Positions 35,287-43,942 of a stretch of 64,000 nt of DNA are shown here, one piece after another. The notes below the pieces were generated by a model. The model saw only the letters and a program-made list of their open reading frames with translations. It ran no database searches and was not told the origin of the DNA. This DNA is from Gammaproteobacteria bacterium. GTDB taxonomy: Bacteria > Pseudomonadota > Gammaproteobacteria > GRL18. The stretch's first letter is position 1. Each line of letters opens with the position of its first letter. Both the position numbers and the translations under genes were made by a program. Location: assembly GCA_026196615.1 (NCBI GenBank), contig JAPHSW010000017.1, positions 21,842 to 85,841 on the forward strand, written 5' to 3'.

Positions 35287-36060
35287 TGGCTTAATTGTTT
35301 GCAGTATTTCTTTAAAGACTTTTGGGGTACCGGCGACAACATTACCTGTTTCAAGAAAGTCTTCACCACCTGAGAAGTCACTGATTAAGCCGCCTGCTTC
35401 AGAGACTAATAAAGCACCTGCAGCCATATCCCAGTCGTTTAGTGCAATTTCCCAAAAACCATCCATACGTCCAGCAGCAACATAAGCAAGATCCAAAGCG
35501 GCTGAACCAGGTCTTCTTATTCCTGCAGTCATGGGGAATAAAGCTTTAAAAGTCGCTAAATAAGAATCTAAATGTTGTTGATCTTTAAATGGGAAACCAG
35601 TACCTAATAAAGCACCTTCTAAGCCTTTTTGTTTGCTGACGCGAATTCGGCGGTCATTTAACATGGCTCCTTCACCACGACTGGCGGTAAAAAGTTCCTG
35701 ATTGACAGGGTTAAAAACAACTGCCTGAGAGAGACGTCCATTTTGCTTAAAGGCTATAGACACTGCAAATTGTGGAAACCCGTGGAGAAAATTGGTTGTA
35801 CCGTCTAAAGGATCGATAATCCATTGAAAATTTTCGTTGCCATCAAGTGAACCATTTTCTTCAGCCTTGATTGCATGATCAGGATAGGCCTTCCTAATAA
35901 TTTCAATGATTGCCATCTCAGCTTGACGGTCAACATCACTGACAAAATCATTAGCACCTTTGGTCGTGATTTTTAAACTATCAACCTTGTCCATAGAACG
36001 GTAAATAACCGTACCCGCAGCACGAGCCGCACGAGTAGCAATATTGAGCATAGGATGCAT
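35260..36060 (-). CDS. suhB: Inositol-1-monophosphatase SuhB
   Basis: Mg-dependent sugar-phosphate phosphatase that also joins rRNA antitermination complexes in E. coli. 266 aa from ATG 36060 (MHPMLNIATRAARAAG), which matches E. coli SuhB exactly in start context; an upstream in-frame start would add 28 unlikely residues. Metal site motifs are WIIDPLDGTTNFLHG near residue 82 and NDWDMAAGALLVSEAGG near residue 212. The last residues (PHLSPELSK) are encoded within a tandem repeat. Confidence 0.94.
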   Translation of the reverse strand: MHPMLNIATRAARAAGTVIYRSMDKVDSLKITTKGANDFVSDVDRQAEMAIIEIIRKAYPDHAIKAEENGSLDGNENFQWIIDPLDGTTNFLHGFPQFAVSIAFKQNGRLSQAVVFNPVNQELFTASRGEGAMLNDRRIRVSKQKGLEGALLGTGFPFKDQQHLDSYLATFKALFPMTAGIRRPGSAALDLAYVAAGRMDGFWEIALNDWDMAAGALLVSEAGGLISDFSGGEDFLETGNVVAGTPKVFKEILQTIKPHLSPELSK

Positions 36061-36356
36061 ATGGAAGTCCCCGTAAAAATATTGAAGTCTGCCATGGATT
36101 ATATTGATAGCAGACAAAATAAAATATGTGTTTTGAAAGAGCAAGTAAACGAAACATTATAACATCAATATATATTAAAACTCACTTTCTAGTCCCATAA
36201 AGTTGATAATTTTTCCTATGAAGTAGTTTTTTTGGCATTTCCAACTACTATAGAAAGTATAACTTTTTTGTAAGAATTGATTTCTATCTCAAAGTGAAAA
36301 AATATTTCGCCTAACGTAGATGATTTCCATTCCTGAAATTCAGGTTTTATTATTAT
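36061..36356. promoter_or_regulatory. Divergent promoter gap suhB / TonB receptor with a palindrome
   Basis: It should hold both promoters. AGTAGTT/AACTACT (near 36225-36252) forms a hairpin. The 13-base palindrome CCTGAAATTCAGG (36332-36344) ends 12 bases before the receptor ATG, where a repressor could block initiation. A convincing Fur box is not seen. Confidence 0.4.
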
Positions 36357-38315
36357 ATGTTTGTTAAGTCAATAAATTTTGTATTTTCACTCTTTTTCTT
36401 AAGTCTCATATTGACAACAAATAGTTTTGGAAAAGAAGCAAGTAAGGACGACTATTTTAATCTTAGCTTACAAGAATTGGCCAACTTATCAGTCATCAGC
36501 GGTATCTCAAGAAAAGAGCAAAGCAATTTTCATTCAACTTCTGCCAGTTATGTTATTACCCAGGAAGCCATTAAACGTTCAGGAATGATGACAATTCCTG
36601 ATTTACTTCGAATGGTCCCAGGTATGCATGTCTCTCAGCTTAATGGCAATATGTGGGCAATCAATACTCGTTCACCCAATAATCGCTTTTCTGATGAATT
36701 ACTGGTTATGATAGATGGTCGAAGTGTCTTTAATACACTTTTTAATGGTGTTTATTGGAGTCGTGTGGATACCATGTTAGAAGATATCGAACGCATTGAA
36801 GTGATAAGAGGGCCTGGTTCCTCTTTATGGGGGTCTAATGCCTCTAATGGTATTGTCAATATTGTCACTAAAACAGCAGATAAAACTCAGGGACTTTTGT
36901 TTAATGTTAGTGCTGGTACGGAGCAGTTTGACAATGAGGAAAGCCTCCGTTTGGGGTTTTCTGGAGAACATCATGATTCTCGAGTCTATGTTAAGAGAAC
37001 ACGTCTGGTGCCAAGTACATATCCACCTCATGATGAACAGGCACGTGATGTTTTTGAACCAGGTAAGACGGATTATGATGGCCGTAAATGGTCGCAAGCT
37101 GGATTTCGTAGTGACCTGTTTTTATCCTCCAGACAATCATTGACTGTTCAGGGGGATTATTACAAGGGTTATGAAGATGAAATGCGTGTACCTGAACTCA
37201 AAAATACAATTGATGTGACTGGGCACAATGTGCTGGCTCGATATCAACATGAGCTTGAAAATAACTCGACGGCAGTCTTGCAGGTTTATGTGGACTATAC
37301 GGAATCAGAAGATGATTTTTTTAAAGATATTCGTGAAACTTATGATATTGATTTTTCACACAATTTCATGCTCACTCGACAACAATTTTTGTGGGGAATG
37401 AGTTATCGACAGGTGAATAATCGTACAGATCATTATGGGAATGTTGGGCGTTTTGCTTTATCTCCCGAAAAAAGGACAGATGAAACAAGTACTTTTTTTA
37501 TACAGGATGAAATTTCTTTGGTGGAAGATATTTTGTTTTTAACGATTGGTTCTAAATTTGAAAATAATGATTATACGGATCAAGAATCTCAGCCTAATAT
37601 TAAATTAGCTTATCACTATAATGAAGATGTTTTTTTCTGGGGTTCTCTTTCAAAAGCTATTTCAATACCTTCACGTACACAATCGGATGCCTATCTGGAT
37701 TTTAATGCCTTTAATAATTTTTGTTCGCCTGCCTTTGGTTTGACTAATGATCCTGAATTAGGTTGTATTATTCCAATTGGTTCTACGGATCTGGAAGCCA
37801 ACACTCTGTATGCCAAAGAATTGGGGTATCGTCATAAATTTGATAATAATATCACTATTGATAATACATTGTTTATGCATGACTATCGCCAAAATCCAGG
37901 AGGGAATCATCGTACAGACTATATCTGGGGATATGAGGGAGTAATTAACTATAAAGTGAATAGTGACTGGGCACTTGAAGCTTCCTGGACCTATCATCGA
38001 GGTAAAGATAGCATTACGGAAAAAGAAATTGAAGATGTTCCAAGAAATTCAGGTTTTCTAAGCTCTTATTATACTTTGCGAGATAATATTGATTTGGATC
38101 TTAGTTATTACTATACGAGCCATACAGACACCCACGAACGCATTCAACGAGTTGATTTAAGATTAGGCTATCGCCCAACAAAAACAATTGAGCTGAGTCT
38201 GATTGGTAGTAATCTTTTCGACTCAAAACATACGGAAGGAAAATCCGAATCAACAAGAGCTAATACAAATATAAAACGAGCTGTTATTGGTAAAATAAGC
38301 TATAAATTTAATTAG
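36357..38315 (+). CDS. TonB-dependent outer-membrane receptor
   Basis: 652 aa. Signal peptide (about 1-25, cleavage near SFGKEA), plug domain (about 55-170, with LLVMIDGRSVFNTLFNGVYW and IERIEVIRGPGSSLWGSNASNGIVNIVTK), then a beta-barrel ending in the aromatic-terminated strand VIGKISYKFN. The N-terminal LSLQELANLSVISGISRKEQ resembles the group of receptors with LSLEEL-type starts, whose substrates are mostly unknown. No siderophore, cobalamin or transporter genes adjoin it, so the substrate cannot be assigned. Confidence 0.9.
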   Translation: MFVKSINFVFSLFFLSLILTTNSFGKEASKDDYFNLSLQELANLSVISGISRKEQSNFHSTSASYVITQEAIKRSGMMTIPDLLRMVPGMHVSQLNGNMWAINTRSPNNRFSDELLVMIDGRSVFNTLFNGVYWSRVDTMLEDIERIEVIRGPGSSLWGSNASNGIVNIVTKTADKTQGLLFNVSAGTEQFDNEESLRLGFSGEHHDSRVYVKRTRLVPSTYPPHDEQARDVFEPGKTDYDGRKWSQAGFRSDLFLSSRQSLTVQGDYYKGYEDEMRVPELKNTIDVTGHNVLARYQHELENNSTAVLQVYVDYTESEDDFFKDIRETYDIDFSHNFMLTRQQFLWGMSYRQVNNRTDHYGNVGRFALSPEKRTDETSTFFIQDEISLVEDILFLTIGSKFENNDYTDQESQPNIKLAYHYNEDVFFWGSLSKAISIPSRTQSDAYLDFNAFNNFCSPAFGLTNDPELGCIIPIGSTDLEANTLYAKELGYRHKFDNNITIDNTLFMHDYRQNPGGNHRTDYIWGYEGVINYKVNSDWALEASWTYHRGKDSITEKEIEDVPRNSGFLSSYYTLRDNIDLDLSYYYTSHTDTHERIQRVDLRLGYRPTKTIELSLIGSNLFDSKHTEGKSESTRANTNIKRAVIGKISYKFN

Positions 38316-38444
38316 TTTCTAGTGGTTATTTTTAAATGCTCGTCGTTATTACTTTTGAATTGGCAATTAATAATAAGTCAAAAATCAATATATGCTAAAA
38401 TTCGATTTTGATTTTTAAAATTTATTTCTGTGAATGGTTTTTAG

Positions 38445-39206
38445 ATGACTTATTTGGGCAAGAATAGTAATAACATTCGTATTGTTATGATCAATACATC
38501 CCACCCTGGCAACATCGGTGCAGCGGCAAGAGTAATGAAAAATATGGGCCTAACCCGGCTCTATCTTGTTAATCCAAAGCAATTTCCTAACTATGAAGCA
38601 ACAGCAATGGCTTCAGGAGCTGATGATTTATTGTCTCAGGCGAAAGTTTGTACTTCGTTTGAAGAAGCCCTTGAAGGGTGTCACTTGGTTTTAGGAACAA
38701 CTGCTCGAGAACGAAAAATTCAACATGAATTTATTGGTGCTCGTGAAGCGGGTGAATTGTCTGTAGATGAATCAGCGAGTCATGAAGTTGCATTAGTTTT
38801 TGGTCGGGAAAGAACGGGGTTGACCAATGATGAAATAGGTTTGTGCCATAAATTGATTAATATTCCAACTAATCCAGACTATAGCTCATTGAATGTGGCT
38901 TCTGCAGTGCAAATTGTAACGTATGAAGTGATGATGGCGTTTCAAGCTCTAACAATTGATGATCATCAGAAGGTGCAGTCTAGTGAAGTTGAGGCAGAAG
39001 TTGAAAAGTTTGCATCCAGTGAAAACATGGAACGTTTTTATGAACACCTCCAGGAAACACTTATTGACATTGATTTTTTGCGAGTAAAACAGTCGCCACA
39101 GCTTATGCCCAAATTACGCCATATCTATAATAGAGTTCGTTTAAAGCAGGAAGAAGTCAATATATTACGTGGAATTTTAAACAAAACTCAAAGGCTAAAA
39201 AAATAA
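38445..39206 (+). CDS. trmJ: tRNA (cytidine/uridine-2'-O-)-methyltransferase TrmJ
   Basis: SPOUT-fold enzyme that methylates the ribose of tRNA position 32. The 253 aa fit. Motifs: NTSHPGNIGAAARVMKNMGL near residue 17, LVFGRERTGLTNDE near residue 113 and the knot region IPTNPDYSSLNVASAVQI. It precedes cysE and the isc operon, the usual place of trmJ in gammaproteobacteria. Confidence 0.95.
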   Translation: MTYLGKNSNNIRIVMINTSHPGNIGAAARVMKNMGLTRLYLVNPKQFPNYEATAMASGADDLLSQAKVCTSFEEALEGCHLVLGTTARERKIQHEFIGAREAGELSVDESASHEVALVFGRERTGLTNDEIGLCHKLINIPTNPDYSSLNVASAVQIVTYEVMMAFQALTIDDHQKVQSSEVEAEVEKFASSENMERFYEHLQETLIDIDFLRVKQSPQLMPKLRHIYNRVRLKQEEVNILRGILNKTQRLKK

Positions 39207-39407
39207 AGTCAATTCTTTTTATGTTTAAATTTTAACCATTTTTTTGATATTTGTCGGGTTTGCCCCAATGTTAGAGATTGAGTGTTTTGCTATTTCCTAG
39301 TAAAATGCGCAGTCTTTGTCTTAGTGGCTTTATTTTTTTCTGTCACAGGCATTCAAGTGATTTTTCTGAGCTGAATTAAATGAAAAAATTAATTGAGAAT
39401 TTATTAA

Positions 39408-40349
39408 ATGTTTGAGCGTTTAAAAGAAGACATCCAATGTGTATTTGAACGTGATCCTGCTGCACGAAATTACTTTGAAGTGTTGACGACATACCCAGGT
39501 GTTCATGCAATGCTATTTTATCGCATGAATAATCGTCTTTGGAATTGGAATCTCCGCTGGTTGGCCCGTTTTTTCTCATCTCTGGCAAGACTTTTTACGG
39601 GTATTGAGATTCATCCCGGAGCAACAATAGGACGTCGTTTTTTTATTGATCACGGAATGGGCGTTGTTATTGGTGAAACAACAACTATTGGTGACGATTG
39701 TACTTTATATCATGGGGTTACATTAGGTGGAACATCCTGGGATAAAGGGAAACGCCACCCTACTTTATGTAACGATGTTGTTGTGGGGGCTGGAGCTAAA
39801 GTGCTAGGGCCTATTACATTAGAAGATGGCTCTCGTGTTGGTTCGAATGCTGTTGTAGTAAAGGATGTGCCTGAATCTTGTACCGTGGTTGGTATTCCTG
39901 GGCGGGTTATTACAAATCCAGGTAGTAACAAGCGCGATAAAGGGGAAGAAGACTCTAAGCAAGCTCAAGATATTCATCCAAATGATGAAAAACGAGAGCA
40001 TATGGCTAAAAAAATTGGTTTTGATGCTTATGGCACTTCCAGTGAAATGCCCGATCCTGTTGCCCATGCGATTAATTGTATGTTAGATCATATGCATTCA
40101 GTCGATGACAAACTTGAAAAAATGTGCACAGCAATTCGTTCTATTGATGCGGAGTTTCCAGATATTTCTATACCGGATGTTCATATCTGTGAAATAACTC
40201 CAATTGATGAACACCCAGAGGCTTGTCCTGCACAAGATATTTGTGCTGTCTCTAATAAATCAGATGAAAATGTTCATATTGTGCACTTAGACGCTAAAAT
40301 TCCAGTTCGAAAAAATTTGGATTCAAGTATTGATAAAGGTGGTTCTTAA
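39408..40349 (+). CDS. cysE: Serine O-acetyltransferase with C-terminal extension
   Basis: First step of cysteine synthesis; supplies cysteine for the neighbouring IscS. The first 175 or so residues are a complete short-type [47 protein letters not shown] and a left-handed hexapeptide repeat. A C-terminal extension of about 135 residues contains a likely helical segment ([19 protein letters not shown]) and a Cys- and acid-rich tail. A cysE copy next to iscR is known in other gammaproteobacteria such as Azotobacter. Confidence 0.93.
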   Translation: MFERLKEDIQCVFERDPAARNYFEVLTTYPGVHAMLFYRMNNRLWNWNLRWLARFFSSLARLFTGIEIHPGATIGRRFFIDHGMGVVIGETTTIGDDCTLYHGVTLGGTSWDKGKRHPTLCNDVVVGAGAKVLGPITLEDGSRVGSNAVVVKDVPESCTVVGIPGRVITNPGSNKRDKGEEDSKQAQDIHPNDEKREHMAKKIGFDAYGTSSEMPDPVAHAINCMLDHMHSVDDKLEKMCTAIRSIDAEFPDISIPDVHICEITPIDEHPEACPAQDICAVSNKSDENVHIVHLDAKIPVRKNLDSSIDKGGS

Positions 40350-40385
40350 ATATATTAGACAGAAAAACATCTGAAAGCCATGAAA

Positions 40386-40418
40386 ATACTTGACTAAAAC
40401 AGTTGGTTTTCTTAAGAT
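40386..40418 (+). promoter_or_regulatory. isc operon promoter with IscR type-1 site
   Basis: TTGACT (40390-40395), 17 bases, then TAAGAT (40413-40418) form a sigma-70 promoter about 28 bp from a predicted start and 35 bp before the iscR ATG. The 25-bp stretch 40386-40410 matches the published E. coli IscR type-1 consensus (ATASYYGACTRWWWYAGTCRRSTAT) at 22 of 25 positions by my count, including the invariant GACT and AGT. It covers the -35 element, as expected for autorepression by [2Fe-2S]-IscR. Confidence 0.85.
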
Positions 40419-40452
40419 GGAAGCATAATCTTTTAAAAACAGGAATAAACCA

Positions 40453-40962
40453 ATGAGATTGACCACAAAAGGGCGCTACGCAGTAACCGCAATGTTAGAT
40501 TTAGCACTCCATTATGAAAATGGTCCTATAACGCTAGCTGATATTTCTCAGCGTCAGGAAATCTCTCTTTCTTATCTGGAACAGCTATTTTCCAAGTTAA
40601 GAAAAAATTCTTTAGTTGATAGTGCTAGAGGTCCAGGGGGAGGCTATCGTTTGAGTCGACCGGCTGATGAGGTAGTCGTTGCTGAAATTATTGCTGCTGT
40701 TGATGAAACAGTTGATGCGACTCGTTGTAAGCGAAAAGGGAATTGTCAGCATGAAGAAAGATGTTTAACTCACGAACTCTGGTGTGATTTAAGCGATCAA
40801 ATTTTTGACTTTTTGGCTAATATATCTTTAGGAAATCTGGTTGAAAAACAGGAAGTTCGTGAAGTTGCCAGACGACAAGATAAAGCCGTTCAAATTAATG
40901 GCGATAGCATTGGCTTAAAAGAAAGCCTGAAAGAGAGTTTGGAAGAATCTAACGTGGCATAA
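40453..40962 (+). CDS. iscR: Fe-S cluster regulator IscR
   Basis: Rrf2-family repressor and first gene of the isc operon. 169 aa with an N-terminal winged helix ([19 protein letters not shown]...[10 protein letters not shown]) and the cluster-binding cysteines in [13 protein letters not shown] (spacing 5 and 5, equivalent to Cys92/98/104). The C-terminal tail contains a short repeat-like segment ([12 protein letters not shown]). Its own site lies at 40386-40410. Confidence 0.97.
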   Translation: MRLTTKGRYAVTAMLDLALHYENGPITLADISQRQEISLSYLEQLFSKLRKNSLVDSARGPGGGYRLSRPADEVVVAEIIAAVDETVDATRCKRKGNCQHEERCLTHELWCDLSDQIFDFLANISLGNLVEKQEVREVARRQDKAVQINGDSIGLKESLKESLEESNVA

Positions 40963-41019
40963 GTTTGCCTTTTTTATACATAAAGAATATTTGTTACCAA
41001 CAGTTTACAGGAATTATTA

Positions 41020-42234
41020 ATGAGTTCACCGATATATCTGGACTATTCAGCAACCACACCAGTTGATAAGCGTGTTGCCGAGAAAATGTGCCATTACTTG
41101 ACAATGGAAGGGAATTTCGGAAATCCAGCTTCTCGCTCTCACAAATATGGTTGGGATGCAGAAACTGCTGTTGAAGAAGCACGAGCAAATGTTGCTGCTT
41201 TAATTAATGCTGATGCAAAAGAAATTGTCTGGACTTCGGGAGCAACAGAATCAGATAATCTGGCTATTAAAGGTGCTGCGCATTTTTATGCTAAACGCGG
41301 CAAGCATATTATTACCTCTAAAACAGAGCATAAAGCAGTTCTTGATACCTGTCGTCAATTAGAACGTGAAGGTTATGAAGTGACTTATCTTGACCCAGAA
41401 GAAGATGGACTCATAGATATTTCCAAGCTTGAAGCGGCAATGCGAGATGATACGATTATCGTGTCGATTATGCATGTTAATAATGAAATTGGTGTGATTC
41501 AGGATATTGAAGCAATTGGAGAATTGTGTCGTTCAAGAAAAATTGTTTTTCATGTAGATGCGGCGCAAAGTGCAGGTAAAACTGAAATAGATCTGCAAAA
41601 GTTAAAAGTTGATTTGTTATCTATTTCAGCACATAAAGTCTATGGTCCCAAAGGAATTGGTGCCTTATATGTACGCCGAAAGCCAAGAATTCGCATTGAA
41701 GCTCAAATGCATGGTGGTGGACATGAGCGTGGTATGCGTTCTGGAACACTTGCAACACATCAAATTGTGGGAATGGGTGAAGCATTTAAAATTGCTAAAG
41801 AAGAAATGAACGATGAAAATAAACGCATTACTGCTTTACGCGATCGTTTATTAAATGGTTTTAATGATATGGAAGAACTTTATGTCAATGGTAATCTGGA
41901 ACACAGAGTACCACACAACTTGAATTTAAGTTTCAACTTTGTGGAAGGTGAATCCTTATTGATGGCAATTGATTCATTAGCGGTTTCTTCAGGCTCAGCT
42001 TGTACATCTGCGAGTTTGGAACCTTCTTATGTTCTAAGAGCTATTGGTCGCAACGATGAGCTTGCTCATAGTTCGATTCGTTTCAGTCTTGGACGTTTTA
42101 CCACTGAAGAAGATGTTGATTACACCATCAAATTACTTAAAGAAAAAGTAGATAAATTAAGATTACTTTCACCTCTTTGGGATATGTATAAAGATGGCAT
42201 TGATCTTTCAACTATTCAGTGGAATGCGCATTAG
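41020..42234 (+). CDS. iscS: Cysteine desulfurase IscS
   Basis: PLP enzyme that extracts sulfur from cysteine for clusters and tRNA thiolation. The 404 aa match E. coli IscS (404). PLP lysine in [18 protein letters not shown] and the mobile-loop cysteine in [19 protein letters not shown]. Its C-terminus ends in the canonical [11 protein letters not shown], the docking site for IscU. Ribosome site (caggaa) precedes the ATG. Confidence 0.98.
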   Translation: MSSPIYLDYSATTPVDKRVAEKMCHYLTMEGNFGNPASRSHKYGWDAETAVEEARANVAALINADAKEIVWTSGATESDNLAIKGAAHFYAKRGKHIITSKTEHKAVLDTCRQLEREGYEVTYLDPEEDGLIDISKLEAAMRDDTIIVSIMHVNNEIGVIQDIEAIGELCRSRKIVFHVDAAQSAGKTEIDLQKLKVDLLSISAHKVYGPKGIGALYVRRKPRIRIEAQMHGGGHERGMRSGTLATHQIVGMGEAFKIAKEEMNDENKRITALRDRLLNGFNDMEELYVNGNLEHRVPHNLNLSFNFVEGESLLMAIDSLAVSSGSACTSASLEPSYVLRAIGRNDELAHSSIRFSLGRFTTEEDVDYTIKLLKEKVDKLRLLSPLWDMYKDGIDLSTIQWNAH

Positions 42235-42361
42235 AATCAATTGATTTTTTTAAAGCTAAACAGTTTGGTAAAACTATAAGTTCCTGTATTGATGATGTAA
42301 AATAATTTATTCAGTACAATTATTTAATACGACAGTGATTATAAATTTGAGGTAAAAGACA

Positions 42362-42742
42362 ATGGCTTACAGTGATAAAGTAATGGATCACTATGAAAAT
42401 CCACGTAATGTGGGTACCATGGATAATGATGAGTCGGGTGTCGGAACCGGTATGGTCGGAGCACCAGCTTGTGGTGATGTCATGCGTTTGCAAATCAAAG
42501 TTGATGAAGACGGCATTATTGAAGATGCTAAATTTAAAACTTATGGTTGTGGTTCAGCAATTGCCTCAAGCTCTCTTGTGACAGAATGGGTAAAAGGTAA
42601 GACTCTTGAAGAAGCAGGTCAGATTAAAAATACTGATATTGCTGAAGAATTAGCTTTACCACCAGTAAAAATTCATTGCTCAGTGTTAGCTGAAGATGCA
42701 ATTAAAGCAGCAATCACAGATTATAAAGAAAAACAGTCTTAA
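42362..42742 (+). CDS. iscU: Iron-sulfur scaffold IscU
   Basis: Scaffold on which the cluster is built. 126 aa with the three cluster cysteines in GAPACGDV, KTYGCGSAIA and VKIHCSVLA, and the HscA-recognition motif LPPVK. Asp residue after PACG is intact. Lies 127 bp after iscS and 23 bp before iscA. Confidence 0.98.
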   Translation: MAYSDKVMDHYENPRNVGTMDNDESGVGTGMVGAPACGDVMRLQIKVDEDGIIEDAKFKTYGCGSAIASSSLVTEWVKGKTLEEAGQIKNTDIAEELALPPVKIHCSVLAEDAIKAAITDYKEKQS

Positions 42743-42765
42743 GTTTTAAAGTTAAGGTTTAGTAT

Positions 42766-43089
42766 ATGGCAATTACACTCACTGCATCTGCAGCAGAACA
42801 TGTTACTCGATTTATTGAAAATCGAGGTAAGGGCGAAGCATTGCGTCTGGGCGTTAAAACTAATGGTTGTTCTGGAATGGGGTATGTGCTTGAATTTGCA
42901 GATAAAGTCGAAGACGATGACAATGTTTTTGAAGATAAGGGCGTCAAGATTATTGTCGATCCTAAGAGTTTAATTTATATCGATGGCACTGAGTTGGACT
43001 ATGGCAAAGAAGGTCTTAATGAAGGATTTAAATTTAATAATCCTAACGTTAAAGACGCTTGTGGCTGTGGAGAGAGTTTCAACGTATAG
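42766..43089 (+). CDS. iscA: A-type iron-sulfur carrier IscA
   Basis: 107 aa, with the three conserved cysteines (NGCSGMGY and ACGCGESF near the C-terminus). Transfers iron or clusters to apoproteins. Its last codons (ESFNV, the usual IscA ending) form the first unit of a 23-bp tandem repeat that continues into the iscA-hscB gap. Confidence 0.97.
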   Translation: MAITLTASAAEHVTRFIENRGKGEALRLGVKTNGCSGMGYVLEFADKVEDDDNVFEDKGVKIIVDPKSLIYIDGTELDYGKEGLNEGFKFNNPNVKDACGCGESFNV

Positions 43090-43211
43090 TGATATGGAGT
43101 TTCAACGTTTCGTGGTAAGGAGTTTCAACCTTGTAAGGTGAGGAGTTTCAACCTTTTAAGGTAAGAAGTTTCAGCCTTTAACAACAAGAAACTTCAATAT
43201 TTAATGACATC
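43074..43211 (+). repeat. Tandem repeat, six 23-bp units, seeded in the iscA 3' end
   Basis: The motif GAGTTTCAAC or a close variant starts at 43074, 43097, 43120, 43143, 43166 and 43189, exactly every 23 bp. Unit 1 is inside iscA (codons for ESFNV plus stop). Units 2-4 are closest to it, unit 5 begins AAGTTTCAGC and unit 6 AAACTTCAAT, so copies decay with distance. Units 3 and 4 also carry an ACCTT-N2-AAGGT dyad. Because 23 is not a multiple of three, the copies are not in-frame extensions. Confidence 0.9.
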
Positions 43212-43307
43212 AAGAGAATCATAATATTTCTCTTGTTTGACATACCTTCCTGAAAAATAATCAAATTCATTTTTTCACCCACTCACCGATCAGGTTATAT
43301 TTTTCTC

Positions 43308-43889
43308 ATGAGTAATAACTTAAACAACAGCGCCGCAGATAATTATTTTAGTCTACTGGGTTTGTCCATTAACTTTGATGTGGATAAAACCAAATTGACT
43401 GAAAACTACCATGAAATTCAAAAATCTATACACCCTGATAAGTTTGCCAATGCCTCCGATTTAGATCGACGTTTATCAGTACAGAAAGCGGCACAAATAA
43501 ATGATGCGCTTGAAACATTGAAAAATCCTATAAAACGCTCAATCTATCTATTATCTCTTTACGGAATTGAACTCGGTGAAAATGATATGAGTGTTGATCC
43601 GGCATTTTTAATGGAACAGATGGAGTTGCGGGAAAATTTATCAGAGGTGAACAATACAGATGATCCTCTTGAAGAATTGTCTAATATTCTAGATGATGTT
43701 AATGCTCGTATTAAACAATCAATTGGAAACCTGAGTCAGCTATTTATGAAACTTCTCTCTGATAATGAGTCAGATGATAATGCTCCTTTATTAAAAGAAG
43801 CAAAAGAACAGGTGTTAAAAATGCAATTTTTAAACCGACTTCAGGAAGAGTGCATGAATAAAGAAGAAGATCTGGCAGATCAACTTTAA
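43308..43889 (+). CDS. hscB: Co-chaperone HscB
   Basis: J-protein that brings IscU to HscA. 193 aa with the HPD motif (IHPDKFANA near residue 43) and a C-terminal helical IscU-binding domain. It is about 20 residues longer than E. coli HscB, mainly at the N-terminus and in acidic C-terminal segments (DNESDDNAP). hscA follows after 53 bp. Confidence 0.95.
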   Translation: MSNNLNNSAADNYFSLLGLSINFDVDKTKLTENYHEIQKSIHPDKFANASDLDRRLSVQKAAQINDALETLKNPIKRSIYLLSLYGIELGENDMSVDPAFLMEQMELRENLSEVNNTDDPLEELSNILDDVNARIKQSIGNLSQLFMKLLSDNESDDNAPLLKEAKEQVLKMQFLNRLQEECMNKEEDLADQL

Positions 43890-43942
43890 ACGTTCAACTT
43901 AGTTGATTTTATAAACAAGCGAAAAACAACACAAAAAATCTT

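Noticed and set aside
35211..43211. CRISPR array
   Set aside because: The repeats are directly tandem without unique spacers, and no cas genes are present.
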